Source: Zantedeschia hybrid cultivar
Taxonomy: Eukaryota > Streptophyta > Magnoliopsida > Alismatales > Araceae
DNA length: 64,000 nucleotides
Reading direction: 5' to 3'
Assembly: GCA_030544215.1 (NCBI GenBank)
Contig: JARZZO010000012.1
Span: 40,525,194 to 40,589,193, forward strand
Under the pieces are notes generated by a model. That model ran no database searches, was not told the origin of the DNA, and saw only the letters and a list, made by a program, of their open reading frames with translations. A program made the translations under genes and the position numbers. Positions within the stretch are counted from its first letter, which is position 1; the number at the start of each line of letters is the position of its first letter. Of the stretch, positions 1-12,210 are shown piece after piece.

Positions 1-359
1 ACATCGGAGTTCGAGAGAGGGAGAGGTACGCAGACCTCTATTTACTAACAATTAATAAATAACCATACATCCACGATCCACACAATCCATTCATCACATG
101 AATAATTAAATAAGTGCATATCCATGACCACGGTGTATTTTAAACATTCCACACATGATTCAACGCATCACATGGCTAAAATAAAAGAGTTTTCAAAATT
201 AAATAACTTTGGCTTTCAAAAAGTTAGGTTCCAATCAAAATTGGCTTTAAAATTTTGAAAACACTTTTAATTAATATAACATGCAACTAAATCAAATTTA
301 AAAGCATCTAAAATACACATCACATGTGCACACACTCCAAATTAATAATTTCCATATTA

Positions 360-870
360 TTCCATGCCATTAGAACAATTCTAATAATTAAATAATCTAA
401 CACTTAGATTAATCAAATTAATAATTTAACAATTAGACTATTAATAATTAGTTACTAATCTAACTCTTAGATCAATAAATTAAAATTAATTACTAATTTA
501 ACACTTAAATTAATAATCAATTCTTATAAATAATTAATTGCTAATGTAACAATTAGACTAGTAAATTAATAAATGTTAATCATTAATTTAACTATTAAAC
601 TAATAATTAACATAAATAAACAGTTAACTATTAATCTAACTCTTAGATTAATGGATAAATATTAATTATTAAATTAACTCTTAAATCGATAATTTATAAC
701 ATCTAATCAAACCATTATATTAGTTATTTTAAATTAATTATCAATTTAACAACTAAACTAACAATTAATTCCACTTAACTAATAATTATCAATTTAAAAA
801 TTAAATTAGTCTATTAAAATTAATTATTAATTTAACACTTAAATTAATAACTAACTTTAATATATTAACA
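360..870 (-). repeat. AT-rich short-palindrome array in copia A1 leader
   Basis: Degenerate repetition of TTAATTTAA/TTAAATTAA and CTAATCTAA/TTAGATTAG words, many facing each other across 2-4 bases so that each pair can fold as a small hairpin. It is the reverse-complement counterpart of 29860-30490 in copia A2. No coding content is seen. Confidence 0.7.
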
Positions 871-1620
871 AAAATTAATAACCCCCCTTTACCCCCGAAA
901 CCCTAGCTTCAGCAATTTTCTATGGCGGCGGGTGGGGTTTACATAGTGCTGCCGCCGACGACCTCAAGCGCCGTTTGGTCTAAGCCGGCAACCCCCCCGG
1001 CGCCGACGACGTCGCTGGTGTCGATAGGCCCGTCGGAGGCCCGTTTAACACTGCCGGCCGAGCCCCGAACTTGTAGGAAACCCTAGCCCGAGCGGCTGGG
1101 TTCAATAGGGTTGGCCGACAGCGGCGAGGCCGACGGCGGCGCCTAAGGCCGGCGGCCGGCAACCTGGTTCCTCCGGCGTCTGCAAGGTTCGCCGGCAGCC
1201 CCAAAGATAGCTGGCCCGAGCCCATTCTCCCCTTCCTAAAATCTGGTTTTCAGTTTTCATAAAACCCGTGGGAAGGACAATAAGGGATCCTTTAATCCGG
1301 CCGCCACTTGGGGTCTCTCTGACGTCGGCTACGGGTACGGGGTTGACCGATGATCCTTCCCCAAGGATCCAGGGCACCGGTCAAGCCTTCCCAACGCTTG
1401 GAGAGGACCGAACGAAACCGAAACGCCCGCCGTTCTTCGTCCCACGAAGAACATGAAAAACCCAAAATTTTTTTTAAAGAAATTGTAGAATAATAATAAT
1501 CATATTATATTATATTCATCACATGAATAAGGATTCAGCAATTAATCGAATTCGCACATGGAATAATGCACGGAATCACTAAATCGGAGACCGAAACGGG
1601 ACGAGAAATAGTGGAACCTG

Positions 1621-1632
1621 GCTCTGATACCA
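1621..1632 (-). promoter_or_regulatory. Primer-binding site, initiator-Met tRNA (copia A1)
   Basis: On the minus strand the bases read TGGTATCAGAGC, complementary to the 3' end of plant initiator-Met tRNA, with CAGG continuing the match. The site is one base inside the LTR end at 1634. It primes minus-strand DNA synthesis and fixes the element's orientation. Confidence 0.93.
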
Positions 1633-1752
1633 CTGTTGGGTTCTCGGGTTTCTCCGGATCTCCTGCGCAGCGGAAATAAAAATAAAACGGAGATCCGATT
1701 CCCGTTTCGAAAAACTAAAACGCCGATAATTGGATTATCAGTTCTTACCGTG

Positions 1753-1770
1753 TGCGGATTCGAATCCGCA
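1753..1770. repeat. 18-bp perfect palindrome in LTR A1
   Basis: TGCGGATTCGAATCCGCA, a perfect inverted repeat in the downstream part of the LTR. Homologous sites exist at 6297-6312, 28765-28782, 36702-36719, 40587-40604 and 50213-50230; two of them carry paired changes in both arms. Confidence 0.9.
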
Positions 1771-2033
1771 ACCGTTCGGTTCCGTCGGTGCGACACCGCA
1801 AGCCGTGCAAGCGCCCGGCCTCTAGCAGAGTCCACGCGATCCTCCTCACGAAGGATATCCTCACGTTCCTTGTTCTTCGCAGCCACGAAACCTCCGCCGG
1901 TCGCCGCAACGATCACCGCAACGCGCGGACGATTTCCTGTTGAACGGGAGTCGGAGAAGCGACGGAGCAGAGATAAACAGAGGAGGGGGCGGCTAGGGTT
2001 AGCAGCAACTTGGCCTGCTCAGCCCGTTCACTA

Positions 2034-2042
2034 TATTTTATA
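2034..2042 (-). promoter_or_regulatory. TATA box of LTR A1
   Basis: TATAAAATA on the minus strand, followed by AGCG(A)ACGGGCTGAG, a context conserved in every subfamily-A LTR (28452, 36391, 40287, 49899). It probably sets the transcription start of the element. Confidence 0.65.
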
Positions 2043-3158
2043 CTAATCATGCGGTTTTTCATAAAAACCCCCGGTTTGTATAAAACCCACTTATTTATCC
2101 ATCGCCTTGAGAATCATTTGCGTGTGACCCTCTAGGCCCAATTAGCAGTCCGGTTAATAGCCCAATAAGCCCAGTGACTCCTTACTGGCTTTATCAATCA
2201 ATTAATAACCCTTTATTAATTAATTAATCAATCGAATTGATGTCACACATCGAATTTGATCGAGCCTCCGATTACGTTGGGTGCCAAGCAACATCGCATG
2301 AACCCGGAAGGTATTGGGGTTAAGTAATCCACTCTTGGAACCTTTCCGCCGACAGTTACCGCGTGGATATAATCCTTCATTCGTACAATGCACTCGAGTC
2401 AACTTAGAGTATGGCGTGCTGTCAAACCCTAACCGGTTAACTCACTTGGATTGGATGCCGCTGATGAATATCAAAAAACTAATTTCCCGATATTATCGTC
2501 TGCCCTAACCAGGGACTTTCGCGCATCCTTCCTAGAGCATTCTCTCTCATCGTACCGAGAGCGAATGATTCCTTATTGACATATAATTCCCTTCGACGGT
2601 ATTCCGCTGTACCCGATCCTTGGCTGTTTAGAATCCCATGGTTAGAGATTCATAAATCAAGGTCAAAGCACAGAAGTCTACCGTCAAGGTGTCCTTGGTG
2701 TCTCAGGTCCGAGGACCATCCACGCAACTGCGACAATAGAATCAAGCTAGTTGACAGTGAGGTACAATATCATCCAGCTATTCAGTCGGATCAGTTCAGT
2801 GAACTCATTCTCCAATGCGCACCTACAGATTTGCCTTAGTGTCTCCACACAAGTGACTTATGAGATCTGTCACCCTCTTCACATGAGCGGGAGTAATCTG
2901 TACTAGTCTAACCGGATATCCAATGTCCTTCTCGGATATCCTCCGACTAGGAACGATTAAGAATATGTGTGTTTAGGTGATCAATCTCACTAGTATGATC
3001 TCATCATAATCTGATCACTATCGCACATATTCACGGACTTCATTATGAGACGATAATTAATACGATTTACACACAATGAATATTATGCCATTATATATAT
3101 TAATAAATGATCAAGATTTACATAGTCAGATTGGCTTGTAGGCTACCTAAGACTAACA

Positions 3159-4868
3159 AGATGTCCATACTTTACAGATGGTTCCAAATAAGTCAGTGTA
3201 TGTCCATATAGGATATGGAAACTAAATAATTCATATGAGATGTGAATTATGAACAAACCTGATTTTAAAGTCAAGTTATACCGTGATGTGAATTTGTGAA
3301 ATGTCTAAAGAGTTTGGACATTATATTTATTAGCTAGGCAATAATGAAATAATTATCGTCCTGAAAGTTGTCTTCTATAAGGAGGAATATGTCTTCAGAG
3401 AAGACAGTGGGAGCTGATAAAACTTGAAGATGTTCTAGATCCACAAGTTAACATAAGATTATTAGATAATCTTTAATTGTTTAGATCCACTTATAACATA
3501 CATGAGATGAGCTCAAAGATATAGATTATGATCTAAAATCTATGATGATGCTCTCTGTAACTACAACTTTAAGATTGAAAAGTAGTTAAGAATTTTAAGC
3601 AATAGTCCATTACTACTATTGAGTTTAGAACTTGATAGTATTGCTAGAGTGTATTGTACCTAAAGCAAGTTAATCTTCAAAATGAAGATTAGGTTAAATA
3701 GACTACTTAAAACTTATATGGTAAACTGATGAAAATAGTCAATGTCAAAATGTTGACTTAGACAAGTTTTTCTCAGTGGTTACTATTAATAAGTTTATTA
3801 GAATTATATTTGCCAATACTGCCTATCATAATCATGAGATGATGGCAGTTGGATATTAAAAGTGTTCTCTCAATGTGATTGAGGTAAAGATGTATATGAT
3901 ACACCTTTAAAACTTTTAGAATAACCAGAAAGCAAGTTATGATTTCAAAGATCATTTTTAAATCAAACTGAAGCTTTCTAAGTTGTAATAAAAGTTTTGA
4001 CTTAATTGTCAAATATTACGTGATCATTAAGAATGATCACGGATTGTATGTGTGTTTAAAAAGGACAGTAGGAGTACGGCCGCTTTAGTAATGCTTTGTC
4101 ATTGAGAATGACATCAAGATGTTACTGTCAGTGAAAGCATTGTTAACCATGTTTTCTTCCATAATAGGTTTAGTTATAATATCCTATGTATTAGAAATAC
4201 GAATATATTAAGATTGATCGGTGGGGATATTATACTGACCTGTATGTCAAGATGTTTGGCATAAATTTGATAATAAGTCTTAACCGTTGAGATATAGAAT
4301 TTATTCATTTAGGAAAAAAGCTCCTTAAAGGATACAGGAGTAAAATGCATTATTGAGCACTTGAGAAGTACTAAGGACGCACTCTTGTATATGGAGAGGA
4401 TGATTTGAAACTATGAGTTCACACTGATTCAAATTTCAAGTCAAATAATGGATTCAACCTTCTAGAAGAAATGAATGGATTGGTAGGATTCCAATCCAGA
4501 ACTCGATATTAAGGTGACAACATAAACAAGTGATACTGTTATTAGAACAGTATGGATGAAAAAGTTCATCCCTGAACTAGATGTAGTTCTAAAGGTCTCT
4601 GATAAAATCCCGTTGTTGTAGGACAACATTGGGAGCGATCAATTGTGTGATCGAGCCATGGTCTCTTCAGAAGTTGCAGAACATTATGAGTCTCTTTTAC
4701 AAGTTTAGAGACAAAGGATTAAGAGGAAATAACGTAATGGAAATATTCCATCTATAGATAATTTAGCAGATCCCTGACCAAGTCTTAGTCACAGACTTTA
4801 TATGAGCATCACCAAGATTTGATGGAGATCAAATGCGAAGGTGATTGGCTTGAGTCTAAGTAGGAGAT
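3159..4868 (+). pseudogene. Highly decayed Ty1/copia pol remnant (integrase end, RT, RNase H)
   Basis: No long frame survives, but alignment by eye to the pol of A2 shows the order integrase C-terminal part (about 3180-3470, including the counterpart of the ..EEDSGSK.. stretch near 3400), RT around 3835-4140 with the equivalent of QMDVKTAFLNG near 3845, RNase H near 4360-4560, and the pol end near 4780-4850. Much of the RT, including the YVDD region, is deleted. It stops at a purine tract (4857-4868) directly before an LTR start, as at a normal 3' end. It is far more decayed than the other copia copies, so it is probably the oldest insertion here. Confidence 0.75.
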
Positions 4869-6444
4869 TGATGGATATAGGTGTCCTCTAAGCCAATCAT
4901 AAGACACCTATTTTAATCTGGTTCACTAATCAATGGCATTAAATTCATTATGTAGATTGGCATATTTATAATTGCGCATAATGAAGTCCATGAATATGTG
5001 CAATAGTCATCAGATTATGATGAGATCATAATAATGAGTCTGATGACTTACAAACACATATTCTCAATTGTTCCTAGTCGTACGATATTTGCGAAGGATA
5101 TCAAACATCCGGTAAGACTAGTGCAGGTTATTCCAGCTCATATGATGAGGGGCTGATCTCGTTAGTTACTTGTGTGGAGACACAATGGTGAACCTGTAGG
5201 TGCTCATTGGGGAATGAGTTTACTGAACTGATCCGACATGAATCGCCGAATGGTAATTTACCTGACTCTCAATCGGCTTGATTCATCATCACAGTGGCAT
5301 TGTTGATCCTTGGACTTGAGACACAAAAGACACCTTGTCGGTGGACTTCTAGACTTTGACCTTGCCTAGGAATCCCTATCCACGGGATCTCTAATAGTCA
5401 AGGATCGGGTCCAGCGGAAGACCTTCGAAGGTGATTGTGTGTTCAATAAAGGATCGTTCTCTCTCAGGTAATTGGAGAGTGAATGCTCTAGAATAGATCT
5501 GCAGGAGTCTCTGGCCAGAGTAGAAACAATATCAGAAAAGATGTTTTCGGATATTATACAACGGAGTCTGATTCAAGTGAGTTGACCATCTAGGATTTGA
5601 CAGTTGACCATACCCTAGGTTAACTCGAGAGCATTGTGCGAACAAAGGATTATAGCCACGCGGTAACTGTGGACGGACAGGTTCCATGAGTGGGTTGCTG
5701 AACCATTACCTTCCGGGATCATACGATGTTGCTTGGTACCCAACTTGATCAGAAATCCGACCGAATTTACATGAGATGTTAATTTGGTTAAGTAATTAGT
5801 TAATATATAGTTATTAATTAATTACAATAAGTCAATAACTAGTTATTGGACTTAACGGCCTGAAAACCGGACTGGTAAATGGGCCTAGAGGGTCACACGC
5901 AATAAGATTCTCAGTCGGTGGTATATGAGTAGGATTTATATTAACTCGGAGACTTTTGTGAAAAGTCGCGTCGACTTAATATATATACACGCTGTTGAGA
6001 AACCCTGGGCCAAGCTCCAGGATTTTCCCATACTGGCCGTCCCCCCTTTCTCTCTCCTCCTCTAGCATCCCGTTCGAGGCACTGGGACTGTCTCCGTCTC
6101 TACCGCGCGCGATTCCCGAAAGTCGGGAATTCCCGTCCGCGGGTTTCCGGACATCGTTGCGGCGACGAATCTTCAGCGAGCGAGCTGATACGGATGAGGG
6201 AGCGAGGACGAACCATCGCGGAGGATCGTGTGGATACCGCTGGAGGCCGGACGCTTGTGCGGCTCGCGGCATCGCCTTGACGGAACCGAGACGGAAGCGG
6301 ATTCGAATCCGCGCACGGTAATCAGATTTCGACCCAGGTTTTTGGTTTGCTTTTTTCGTTCCGAATCGGATCAGCGGGTATCAGGCGGGATAATTTTATT
6401 ATGTGTTTCCGCTGCGTTCTTCGCATCCCGCCCGGATCCCAACA
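4869..6444 (+). repeat. Copia LTR, diverged subfamily C
   Basis: Begins TGATGGATATAGG after a purine tract and ends GGATCCCAACA; 1576 bp. Homology to subfamily A is clear along its length: the segment on the Watson strand near 5120-5240, the pairs near 5600-5750, and the GCGGATTCGAATCCGC palindrome at 6297-6312. No primer-binding site follows; instead 6445 runs into the distal part of a leader. It could be the 3' LTR of the decayed pol to its left or the 5' LTR of the gag-pol to its right after a leader deletion. Confidence 0.75.
6297..6312. repeat. 16-bp palindrome in LTR C
   Basis: GCGGATTCGAATCCGC, the subfamily-C counterpart of the 18-bp palindrome in the LTR-A copies. The arms are intact despite heavy divergence of the surrounding sequence. 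Confidence 0.85.
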
Positions 6445-6804
6445 ATTTCTACTCTACTCTGTCAAGTATTGGTGGTAAAGTTTAGACTGAGAATAATGGT
6501 CTACCCAGGACCATTAAACCTGGGAGCCAAAGTATGATCACATATTGCAAGGAGTTGCAATTATCATGAGATCATTGCTCTGAGATAACAATATGATACT
6601 ATGTGTTTACCCGGGGTCATACTATGATGCTTGGAGATTCTGATCCCACTAAGAGACAGTCGGCGTCTCCCGTTCTGTATATCTGAAGGTTATACAGTCC
6701 GACGAAAATTAGTGGGAATAAAACTAGATAAACAAAGTCCATATTTTGTTTTAAATAAACTGATAGTCTGCTAATTTTAATTTGATTATCTCCTGTAGGC
6801 TAAA
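6445..6804 (+). mobile_element. Truncated copia leader (distal part only)
   Basis: Aligns with the last ~360 bp of the leaders at 31480-31843 and 42840-43222, including GCAAGGAGTTGCAA and the GTCGGCGTCTCCCGTTC segment shortly before gag. The primer-binding site and about 2 kb of leader are absent. At the place where A2 carries its third TTGTTGTG hairpin, this copy has a different hairpin, GGTC-TACCCA-GGACC (6498-6512). Confidence 0.75.
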
Positions 6805-7629
6805 ATGTCGCACCATAACTCGTTGCGTGGCATACTTGATGCCAATCATTTGACAGGACCAAACTACTCGGACTTGCTCAGGAACTTGAAGATCGTTCTC
6901 AGGTCTGAGCAGATTGCCTACGTCTTGGATAATGAACCTCCTACTGAACCAGCATTATATGCCCCAGAGGAGGAAATGATTGCATATGAAAAGTGGAAGG
7001 AAGACTCCACTATGATCCAATGCTACATGTTAGCCTCTATGAGCAATGAGTTGCAGAGGCAATATGAGGAGATGGATGCTAGATCCATTATGCTCCATTT
7101 GAAGGAGCTATTTGGTGAGCAAAGCAGAATCGAACTTTATGAGATTTCTAAGAATCAGTTCAAGGCTCAGATGGTAGAGGGAACTTCAGTACAGACTCAT
7201 GTACTGAAGATGATAGAATGGGTGTAGAAGCTGGATGCTTTTGGGGTTACACTTCTCAAGGAGATGCATACTGACCTCGTGTTATCTTCCCTTCCACAAT
7301 CTTATGCCCAGGTCATTGTTAACTTTAACATGAACAAGATCCAGACCACCTTAGCTGAGCTACTGAACATGTTGAAGACTGTGGAGGGAAACCTTGTGAA
7401 GGATAAACCCCAAATCCTCATGGTTGGTAAGACCAACAGAAAGAGACTTGCAGTCCAAGCCTTTCGAAAAGGCAAGAACAAGATTCAGAGAAAGCAAAAG
7501 GTTGTCAAGGAAGACAAAGGTAAGAGTGCTGAGAAAAGTGATTGCTTTTACTGTCACCAAAAGGGCCATTGGAAGAGGAATTGCAAGGAATACCTCAAAG
7601 ACAAGATTCAAGGAACTTTGAAGCAGTAG
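6805..7629 (+). pseudogene. Ty1/copia Gag (subfamily C), one internal stop plus premature end
   Basis: Capsid/nucleocapsid protein of a Ty1/copia element. It starts at the ATG (6805) matched in A2 and A3. It has the plant copia gag (UBN2/DUF4219-like) fold region at residues ~10-215 and a zinc knuckle CFYCHQKGHWKRNC (C-X2-C-X4-H-X4-C, about 7543-7590) preceded by a lysine-rich stretch. The frame stays the same across a TAG at 7225-7227 and ends at TAG 7627-7629, where relatives run on into the protease. Unlike A2 and A3 it keeps the full central gag, so it serves as the local reference for their deletion. Not functional. Confidence 0.88.
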
Positions 7630-10249
7630 GACGCTTCAGGTATCTATATGATAGATGTAAACTTGTCAATAAGAGATTGTACATCATGGGTATTAGATAC
7701 TAGATGTATATCTCATATCTACAATTCTGTGTAGGCTCTGACAAGAAGACGTAAGCTGAGGACCAGCGAAGTGGAGCTGAGGCTAGATAACGGCGCAAGA
7801 GTTGCGGCGATCGCTGTGGGGACAGTGAAGCTCAAGTTGCCATCCGGAGACACTTTTTCATTAGATGAATGTTATTATGTACCTAGAATAATAAGAAATA
7901 TTATTTATATTTCATGTTTAGATAGAATTGGATACAATTTAAATTTTGGGAATAATAGTTGTTCAATTTATTTCGGAAATAGATTAATAGCTTCTACTAT
8001 CTTGTCCAATGATTTGTATCTATTAAATGTGTCTCATGAAAATTTACACATCGGTTCTTCAATTAAAAGAAGTATGAAATGAACAAAGCCTACTTATGGC
8101 ATTGTAGGCTTGGACATATTGGTGAAAGCAGATTCCAAAGGATGCATAAAGATGGATATTTAGATCCATTTGATTATGAATCATATGCAGCTTGTGAGTC
8201 ATGTTTAATGGGTAAAATGGCTAAGTCTCCATTTAGTGGAACTGGAGAACGAGCCAAAGACATATTAGAACTCATACATTCAGATGTATGTGGTCCTATG
8301 TCTACCCAAGCCATTGGTGGTTTCTCATACTTCATTACATTTACTGATGATCACTCAATGTTTGGATAAATCTACTTATTGAAGTATAAATATGAAGCAT
8401 TTGAGAAATTCAGAGAATTTAAGAATGAAGTAGAGAAACAAACTGGAAAGAGTATAAAAACCATCCGATCCAATCGGGGTGGTGAATACTTGAGTACAGA
8501 GTTCATTAAATACTTAAAGGATAATGGTATCCTTTCTCAGCTTGCACCTCCTTATACACTTCAGATGAATGGTGTATCAGAAAGGAGAAATTGCACATTA
8601 ATGGAAATGGTGCGATCCATGGTGAGCATGTCCAAATTACCAGTGTCTTATATGCACTTAGCTCGGCTATGTATATCCTAAACAAGGTATCCAGCAAATC
8701 TGTTGAAACCACTCCATATGAGATATGGAATGGAAGGAAACAAGACCTTAAACATGTTAAAGTCTAGGGATGTCCTGCTCACGTTAAAAGACATGACGCA
8801 GATAAGCTGGAGTCCAGAACTGACAAATGCAGATTTGTGGGATATCCAAAGGAAACTTATGGATATTACTTTTATCATCCTAGAGAACAAAAGGTGTTTG
8901 TGGCCAGGAGAGCTGTCTTTCTGGAAGAAGATTATATTCTCCAGAAGGACAGTGGGAGTAAAGTAACAATGAAAGAAATTCCAGACCCACAAACTGGTAA
9001 TGGTTCATCAGATGAACTATCAATTTCTGAACATGTTCAAAATGATACATAGGAACCTCGTAGGTCTGAAAGAGTACCTAAACCACTAGAAAGATATGTG
9101 GGACATATTAATTTGGATGTTTCAAGGATAGTCTATAATGAGGATGATGATCCTAAGATTTACCCGGAGGCCATTGAAAGTCCAGAGGCCGGGAAATGGC
9201 AGGAAGCCATGAATTCTGAAATACAGTCCATGTACATCAACCAAGTTTGGAACTTGGAAGATTTACCCGATGGTATAGTACCTATCGGCTGCAAATAGAT
9301 CTTTAAAAGAAAGATCGGTGCAAATGGATGTATTAAGACTTATAAAGCAAGATTAGTGGCGAAAGGCTATCGTCAAAGACAAAGTGTTGAGTATGACGAA
9401 ACCTTTTCACCCGTTGCCATGATTAAGTCTATCAGAATTCTTCTCGCCATTGCTGCCTACTATGATTATGAAATCTGGTAGATAGATGTGAAGACTGCCT
9501 TCCTCAAAAGAAATCTTGAGGGGGAGGTCTATATGATACACCAGAAGGATTCACATCCAAAGAATCTCCAGACATAGTATGCAAGTTGCAGAGGTCCATT
9601 TATAGACTGAAGCAAGCTTCCAAAAGCTGGAACATAAGATTTGATGAAGCGATCAAATCTTATGGCTTCATTAAGAATGAAGATGAGCCTTGTGTGTACA
9701 AGAAAAACAGTGGAAGTACAATCACATTTCTGATTCTTTACGTTGACGACATCCTACTCATTGGGAATGATATAAGAATGATGTCATCAGTAAAGATGTG
9801 GCTGTCAAAGAACTTCTCCATGAAGGATTTGGGAGAAGTATCTTACGTATTAGGAATATGGATCTATAAAGATAGATCAAAGAAGATACTTTTTTAACCC
9901 AATCCATGTACATAGAAACTATTGTCAAAAGGTTTGGCATGGAAAATTCCAAGAGAGGCCTCATACCGATGAGACAAGGAATTTCACTTTCTAAAGGTCA
10001 GTCTCCTAAGACACCTGAAGAGAGGGCTACGATGGATAAGGTTCCCTATGCTTCTGCCATAGGCTCCATCATGTATGCCATGCTATGTACTAGACCTGAT
10101 GTAACATATGCTTTTAAGTGTTACGAGCAGACAACAGGTAGATCTAGGTGATGAACACTGGAAGGCTGTGAAATGCATCCTTAAGTACTTGAGAAGAACT
10201 AATGATCTATTTTTAGTCTATAGAGAAGGAGACCTAAAGCTGCAAGGAT
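7630..10249 (+). pseudogene. Ty1/copia pol (protease, integrase, RT), broken by stops, frameshift and insertion
   Basis: Continues the gag frame. Protease active site near 7695-7703 reads D-T-R instead of D-T-G. The GAG-pre-integrase zinc region (WHCRLGHIG, then C-X2-C) is at 8079-8210 after a frameshift near 8080. The integrase core runs about 8240-8700 with the second catalytic Asp changed (RSNRGGEY at about 8470). RT covers about 9230-10150 with an intact YVDD at 9739-9750. Further stops lie at 8367-8369, 9296-9298 and about 9480. The RNase H is cut at 10249 by the chromovirus; its remainder is not found on the far side (19150 onward), so a later deletion removed it. No 3' LTR is recognisable. 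Confidence 0.85.
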
Positions 10250-11296
10250 TGTAACGACCCGCCACCCTATAATCGGGGATCCGATTACTAAATGGGTACC
10301 GAATCATTAATTTGGGACCAAACCAGGATCTAGTAAGTCTGGGAAATAAATAATAAACTAAGCTAAACATTCACATCGCATTGAATTGAAATAAAAGTGC
10401 AGGAATTAAAATTATTACAATGCGACTCGATACAGCAAATAATTACATTCTCCAACAGAAGGAAATAATTAAACATACAGGCCAAAGATAAATAACAACT
10501 ACATCGGGGCAGACCTCGGAACAACCTCTGAAGGCACACCACACCCGGCCGTACACGCCGCTCTAAGTCTGCTGGGAGTCCTCACCTGAAAACCGCAGGG
10601 GTGAGTCTCAAGACAAGACTCAGTAGGGATCCTTCGATCCCCACTGCCCACGCACACACCCACAAGTGTAAAGTACAGCTAACAGTAAAGTAACAAGTGT
10701 AGTGGCAGGTACGATATCTAATTCTCTACGTGAGAACACATGCAGTCGAAATATAATAATCATGCACATTCTAAACCAACCGTTAGAAAACCCACAACTG
10801 CCGTCTCGATAGAACTCGCCGACCGTACAAACAACGGTGAGAAAAACCTCGACCCGCTGAGACCAAGGAGTAGTCCCTCGGATAGCACGCTCGCTACTCC
10901 GGCCCAACTGGCTCAGGTGACTACCCCTTCCCTCAGCATGAGTGACTCTCCGAATGTACCACTCCGACACCGGTACTAGCTGACCCCGGGGTTCACCAGG
11001 TGACCCTCTCTCACTAGGCGTCACCCCGCCCACGCCCCCACCGGCGCTGTGCTCACGCCCCCACCAGCACAGGGTGATAAATCGCTACAATGTCACTCCA
11101 GGTCCACAGTAACACAAAACCACCAAAACTCAGCACTGTACGATCCGGTCACGTGAAAAGTCCGCGATCGTATAACACACATGTGACACCATCCGGTCAT
11201 GAAGAATCCATCTCCACCGGGTACACTAAAACATGCACTAACCATCATCTAACAGTATGAACACATTTTACTGGCATGAATTAGTGAGGTTCTGTC

Positions 11297-11662
11297 TTGA
11301 ATCGCGTCGCCCAAGGCCGACGCCATTCAAGCTCCGTGTACAGGTTTACATAAATCAGTCTTCAGAATCTGGCCTTAAAAAGCGTCGACACCAGAGGACG
11401 CCGTTTAAAAGGCGTCGACATCCCCAGACGCCATTCAACACGGAAATCCGGAAATTCCAAGACCTTTACTCAGGGGATTTTCTGCCTTAAAAGGCGTCGT
11501 GGGTGCCTGACGCCATTCAAAAATGCGTCGTTCACCCATGACGTCTTTTAAGCTCTGAATTCCCGACCTGGCAGACTGTCTGTCAGGCGATTCCTGTCTA
11601 AAAGGCGTCGTGATGGCCCGACGCCCTTCAAAAAGGCGTCGTCCATGCACGATGTCTTTCAA
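11297..11662. repeat. GCGTCG hairpin array, block of seven units
   Basis: Units at about 11297-11330, 11374-11409, 11405-11437, 11486-11520, 11515-11552, 11599-11631 and 11627-11662. Each is GGCGTCG, 7-10 unlike bases, then CGACGCC, with the outer flanks also complementary (TTGAAT...ATTCAA in the first, TTAAA...TTTAA in others). Adjacent units share their AT-rich arms. Loops differ from unit to unit. Confidence 0.85.
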
Positions 11663-12210
11663 GCTCAGGAACCAGGATCGCCCTAAGCCCGAGGGCTCCC
11701 TTTCCAACCCCAAACAAGCCCAAAACGGAGGGAAGAAGAAAAACAATACTATCCATAAGCAATACATTCGTGGAAATCCCCCTTATCATCAAATGAACTC
11801 CTAAACATGCTCATTCTAACCCCCAAATCAAAGATCTACCACATGCATAAACGAGGAAAAACATGGTTTTAATCACGATGCTATGGGGAACGTCACCCTA
11901 CCGAACACTCGAACGCCTCCGAGCTTCAAGCCGTCCGCCTGTCTCGCCCCACGCCGCCGCCGGTACCGCCGAGGTCGTCCTAGCCCCACCGTGACGTCGG
12001 CCGCCGTCCGGAGAGTAGAATGCCGCAGTGGAAGTGGAGGTGGTAGGGGTAGGAGCCAGGTAGAGGATGGAGTGGAGGGAGAGGCGAAATGGTGTGAGGA
12101 AAAGAGGGAGGAGGAGGGGGTCGCCGCCGGTCACCGGAGGAGGAGGAGAGAAGGAGAGTAGGAGAAAATGAGGGAAAGAAGGAGGGCTCGCGGGGTTAAC
12201 CAGAGACTGG

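Larger units (their letters stand above)
1..1633 (-). mobile_element. 5' leader of minus-strand Ty1/copia element A1 (continues past left edge)
   Basis: This is the untranslated leader between the primer-binding site (1621-1632) and gag, read right to left; gag lies beyond the left edge. It matches, as reverse complement, the leader of copia A2 at 28904-30900, including the ending that runs into a CT-rich tract and ACTCCGATGT. In element order it holds an AT-rich stretch, a GC-rich block (about 895-1450) and a long AT-rich palindrome array (about 360-870). Short open frames in the GC-rich block have no recognisable domain and shift between copies, so I do not call them genes. Confidence 0.85.
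1634..3158 (-). repeat. 5' LTR of copia A1 (subfamily A)
   Basis: On the minus strand it begins TGTTAGTCTTAGGTAGCC and ends GAACCCAACA, the same termini as the other subfamily-A LTRs (27347, 35282, 39179). It is 1525 bp long, TG...CA bounded, with the primer-binding site adjoining its inner end. It carries a TATA box at 2034-2042 and the 18-bp palindrome at 1753-1770. The outer 5 bp (3159-3163, AGATG) should recur at the other end of the element outside the window. Confidence 0.92.

Noticed and set aside
980..2046. Several 60-136-codon open frames on both strands
   Set aside because: They fall in a copia leader and LTR, overlap each other, and are explained by local GC richness.
3159..3163. 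AGATG as confirmed target duplication of copia A1
   Set aside because: Only one end of the element is in the window, so the second copy cannot be seen.
10620..11033. 137-codon open frame on the minus strand, repeated at 17711-18124
   Set aside because: It lies inside the chromovirus LTR, appears twice only because the two LTRs are nearly identical, has no recognisable domain, and is not open in the solo LTR at the corresponding place.
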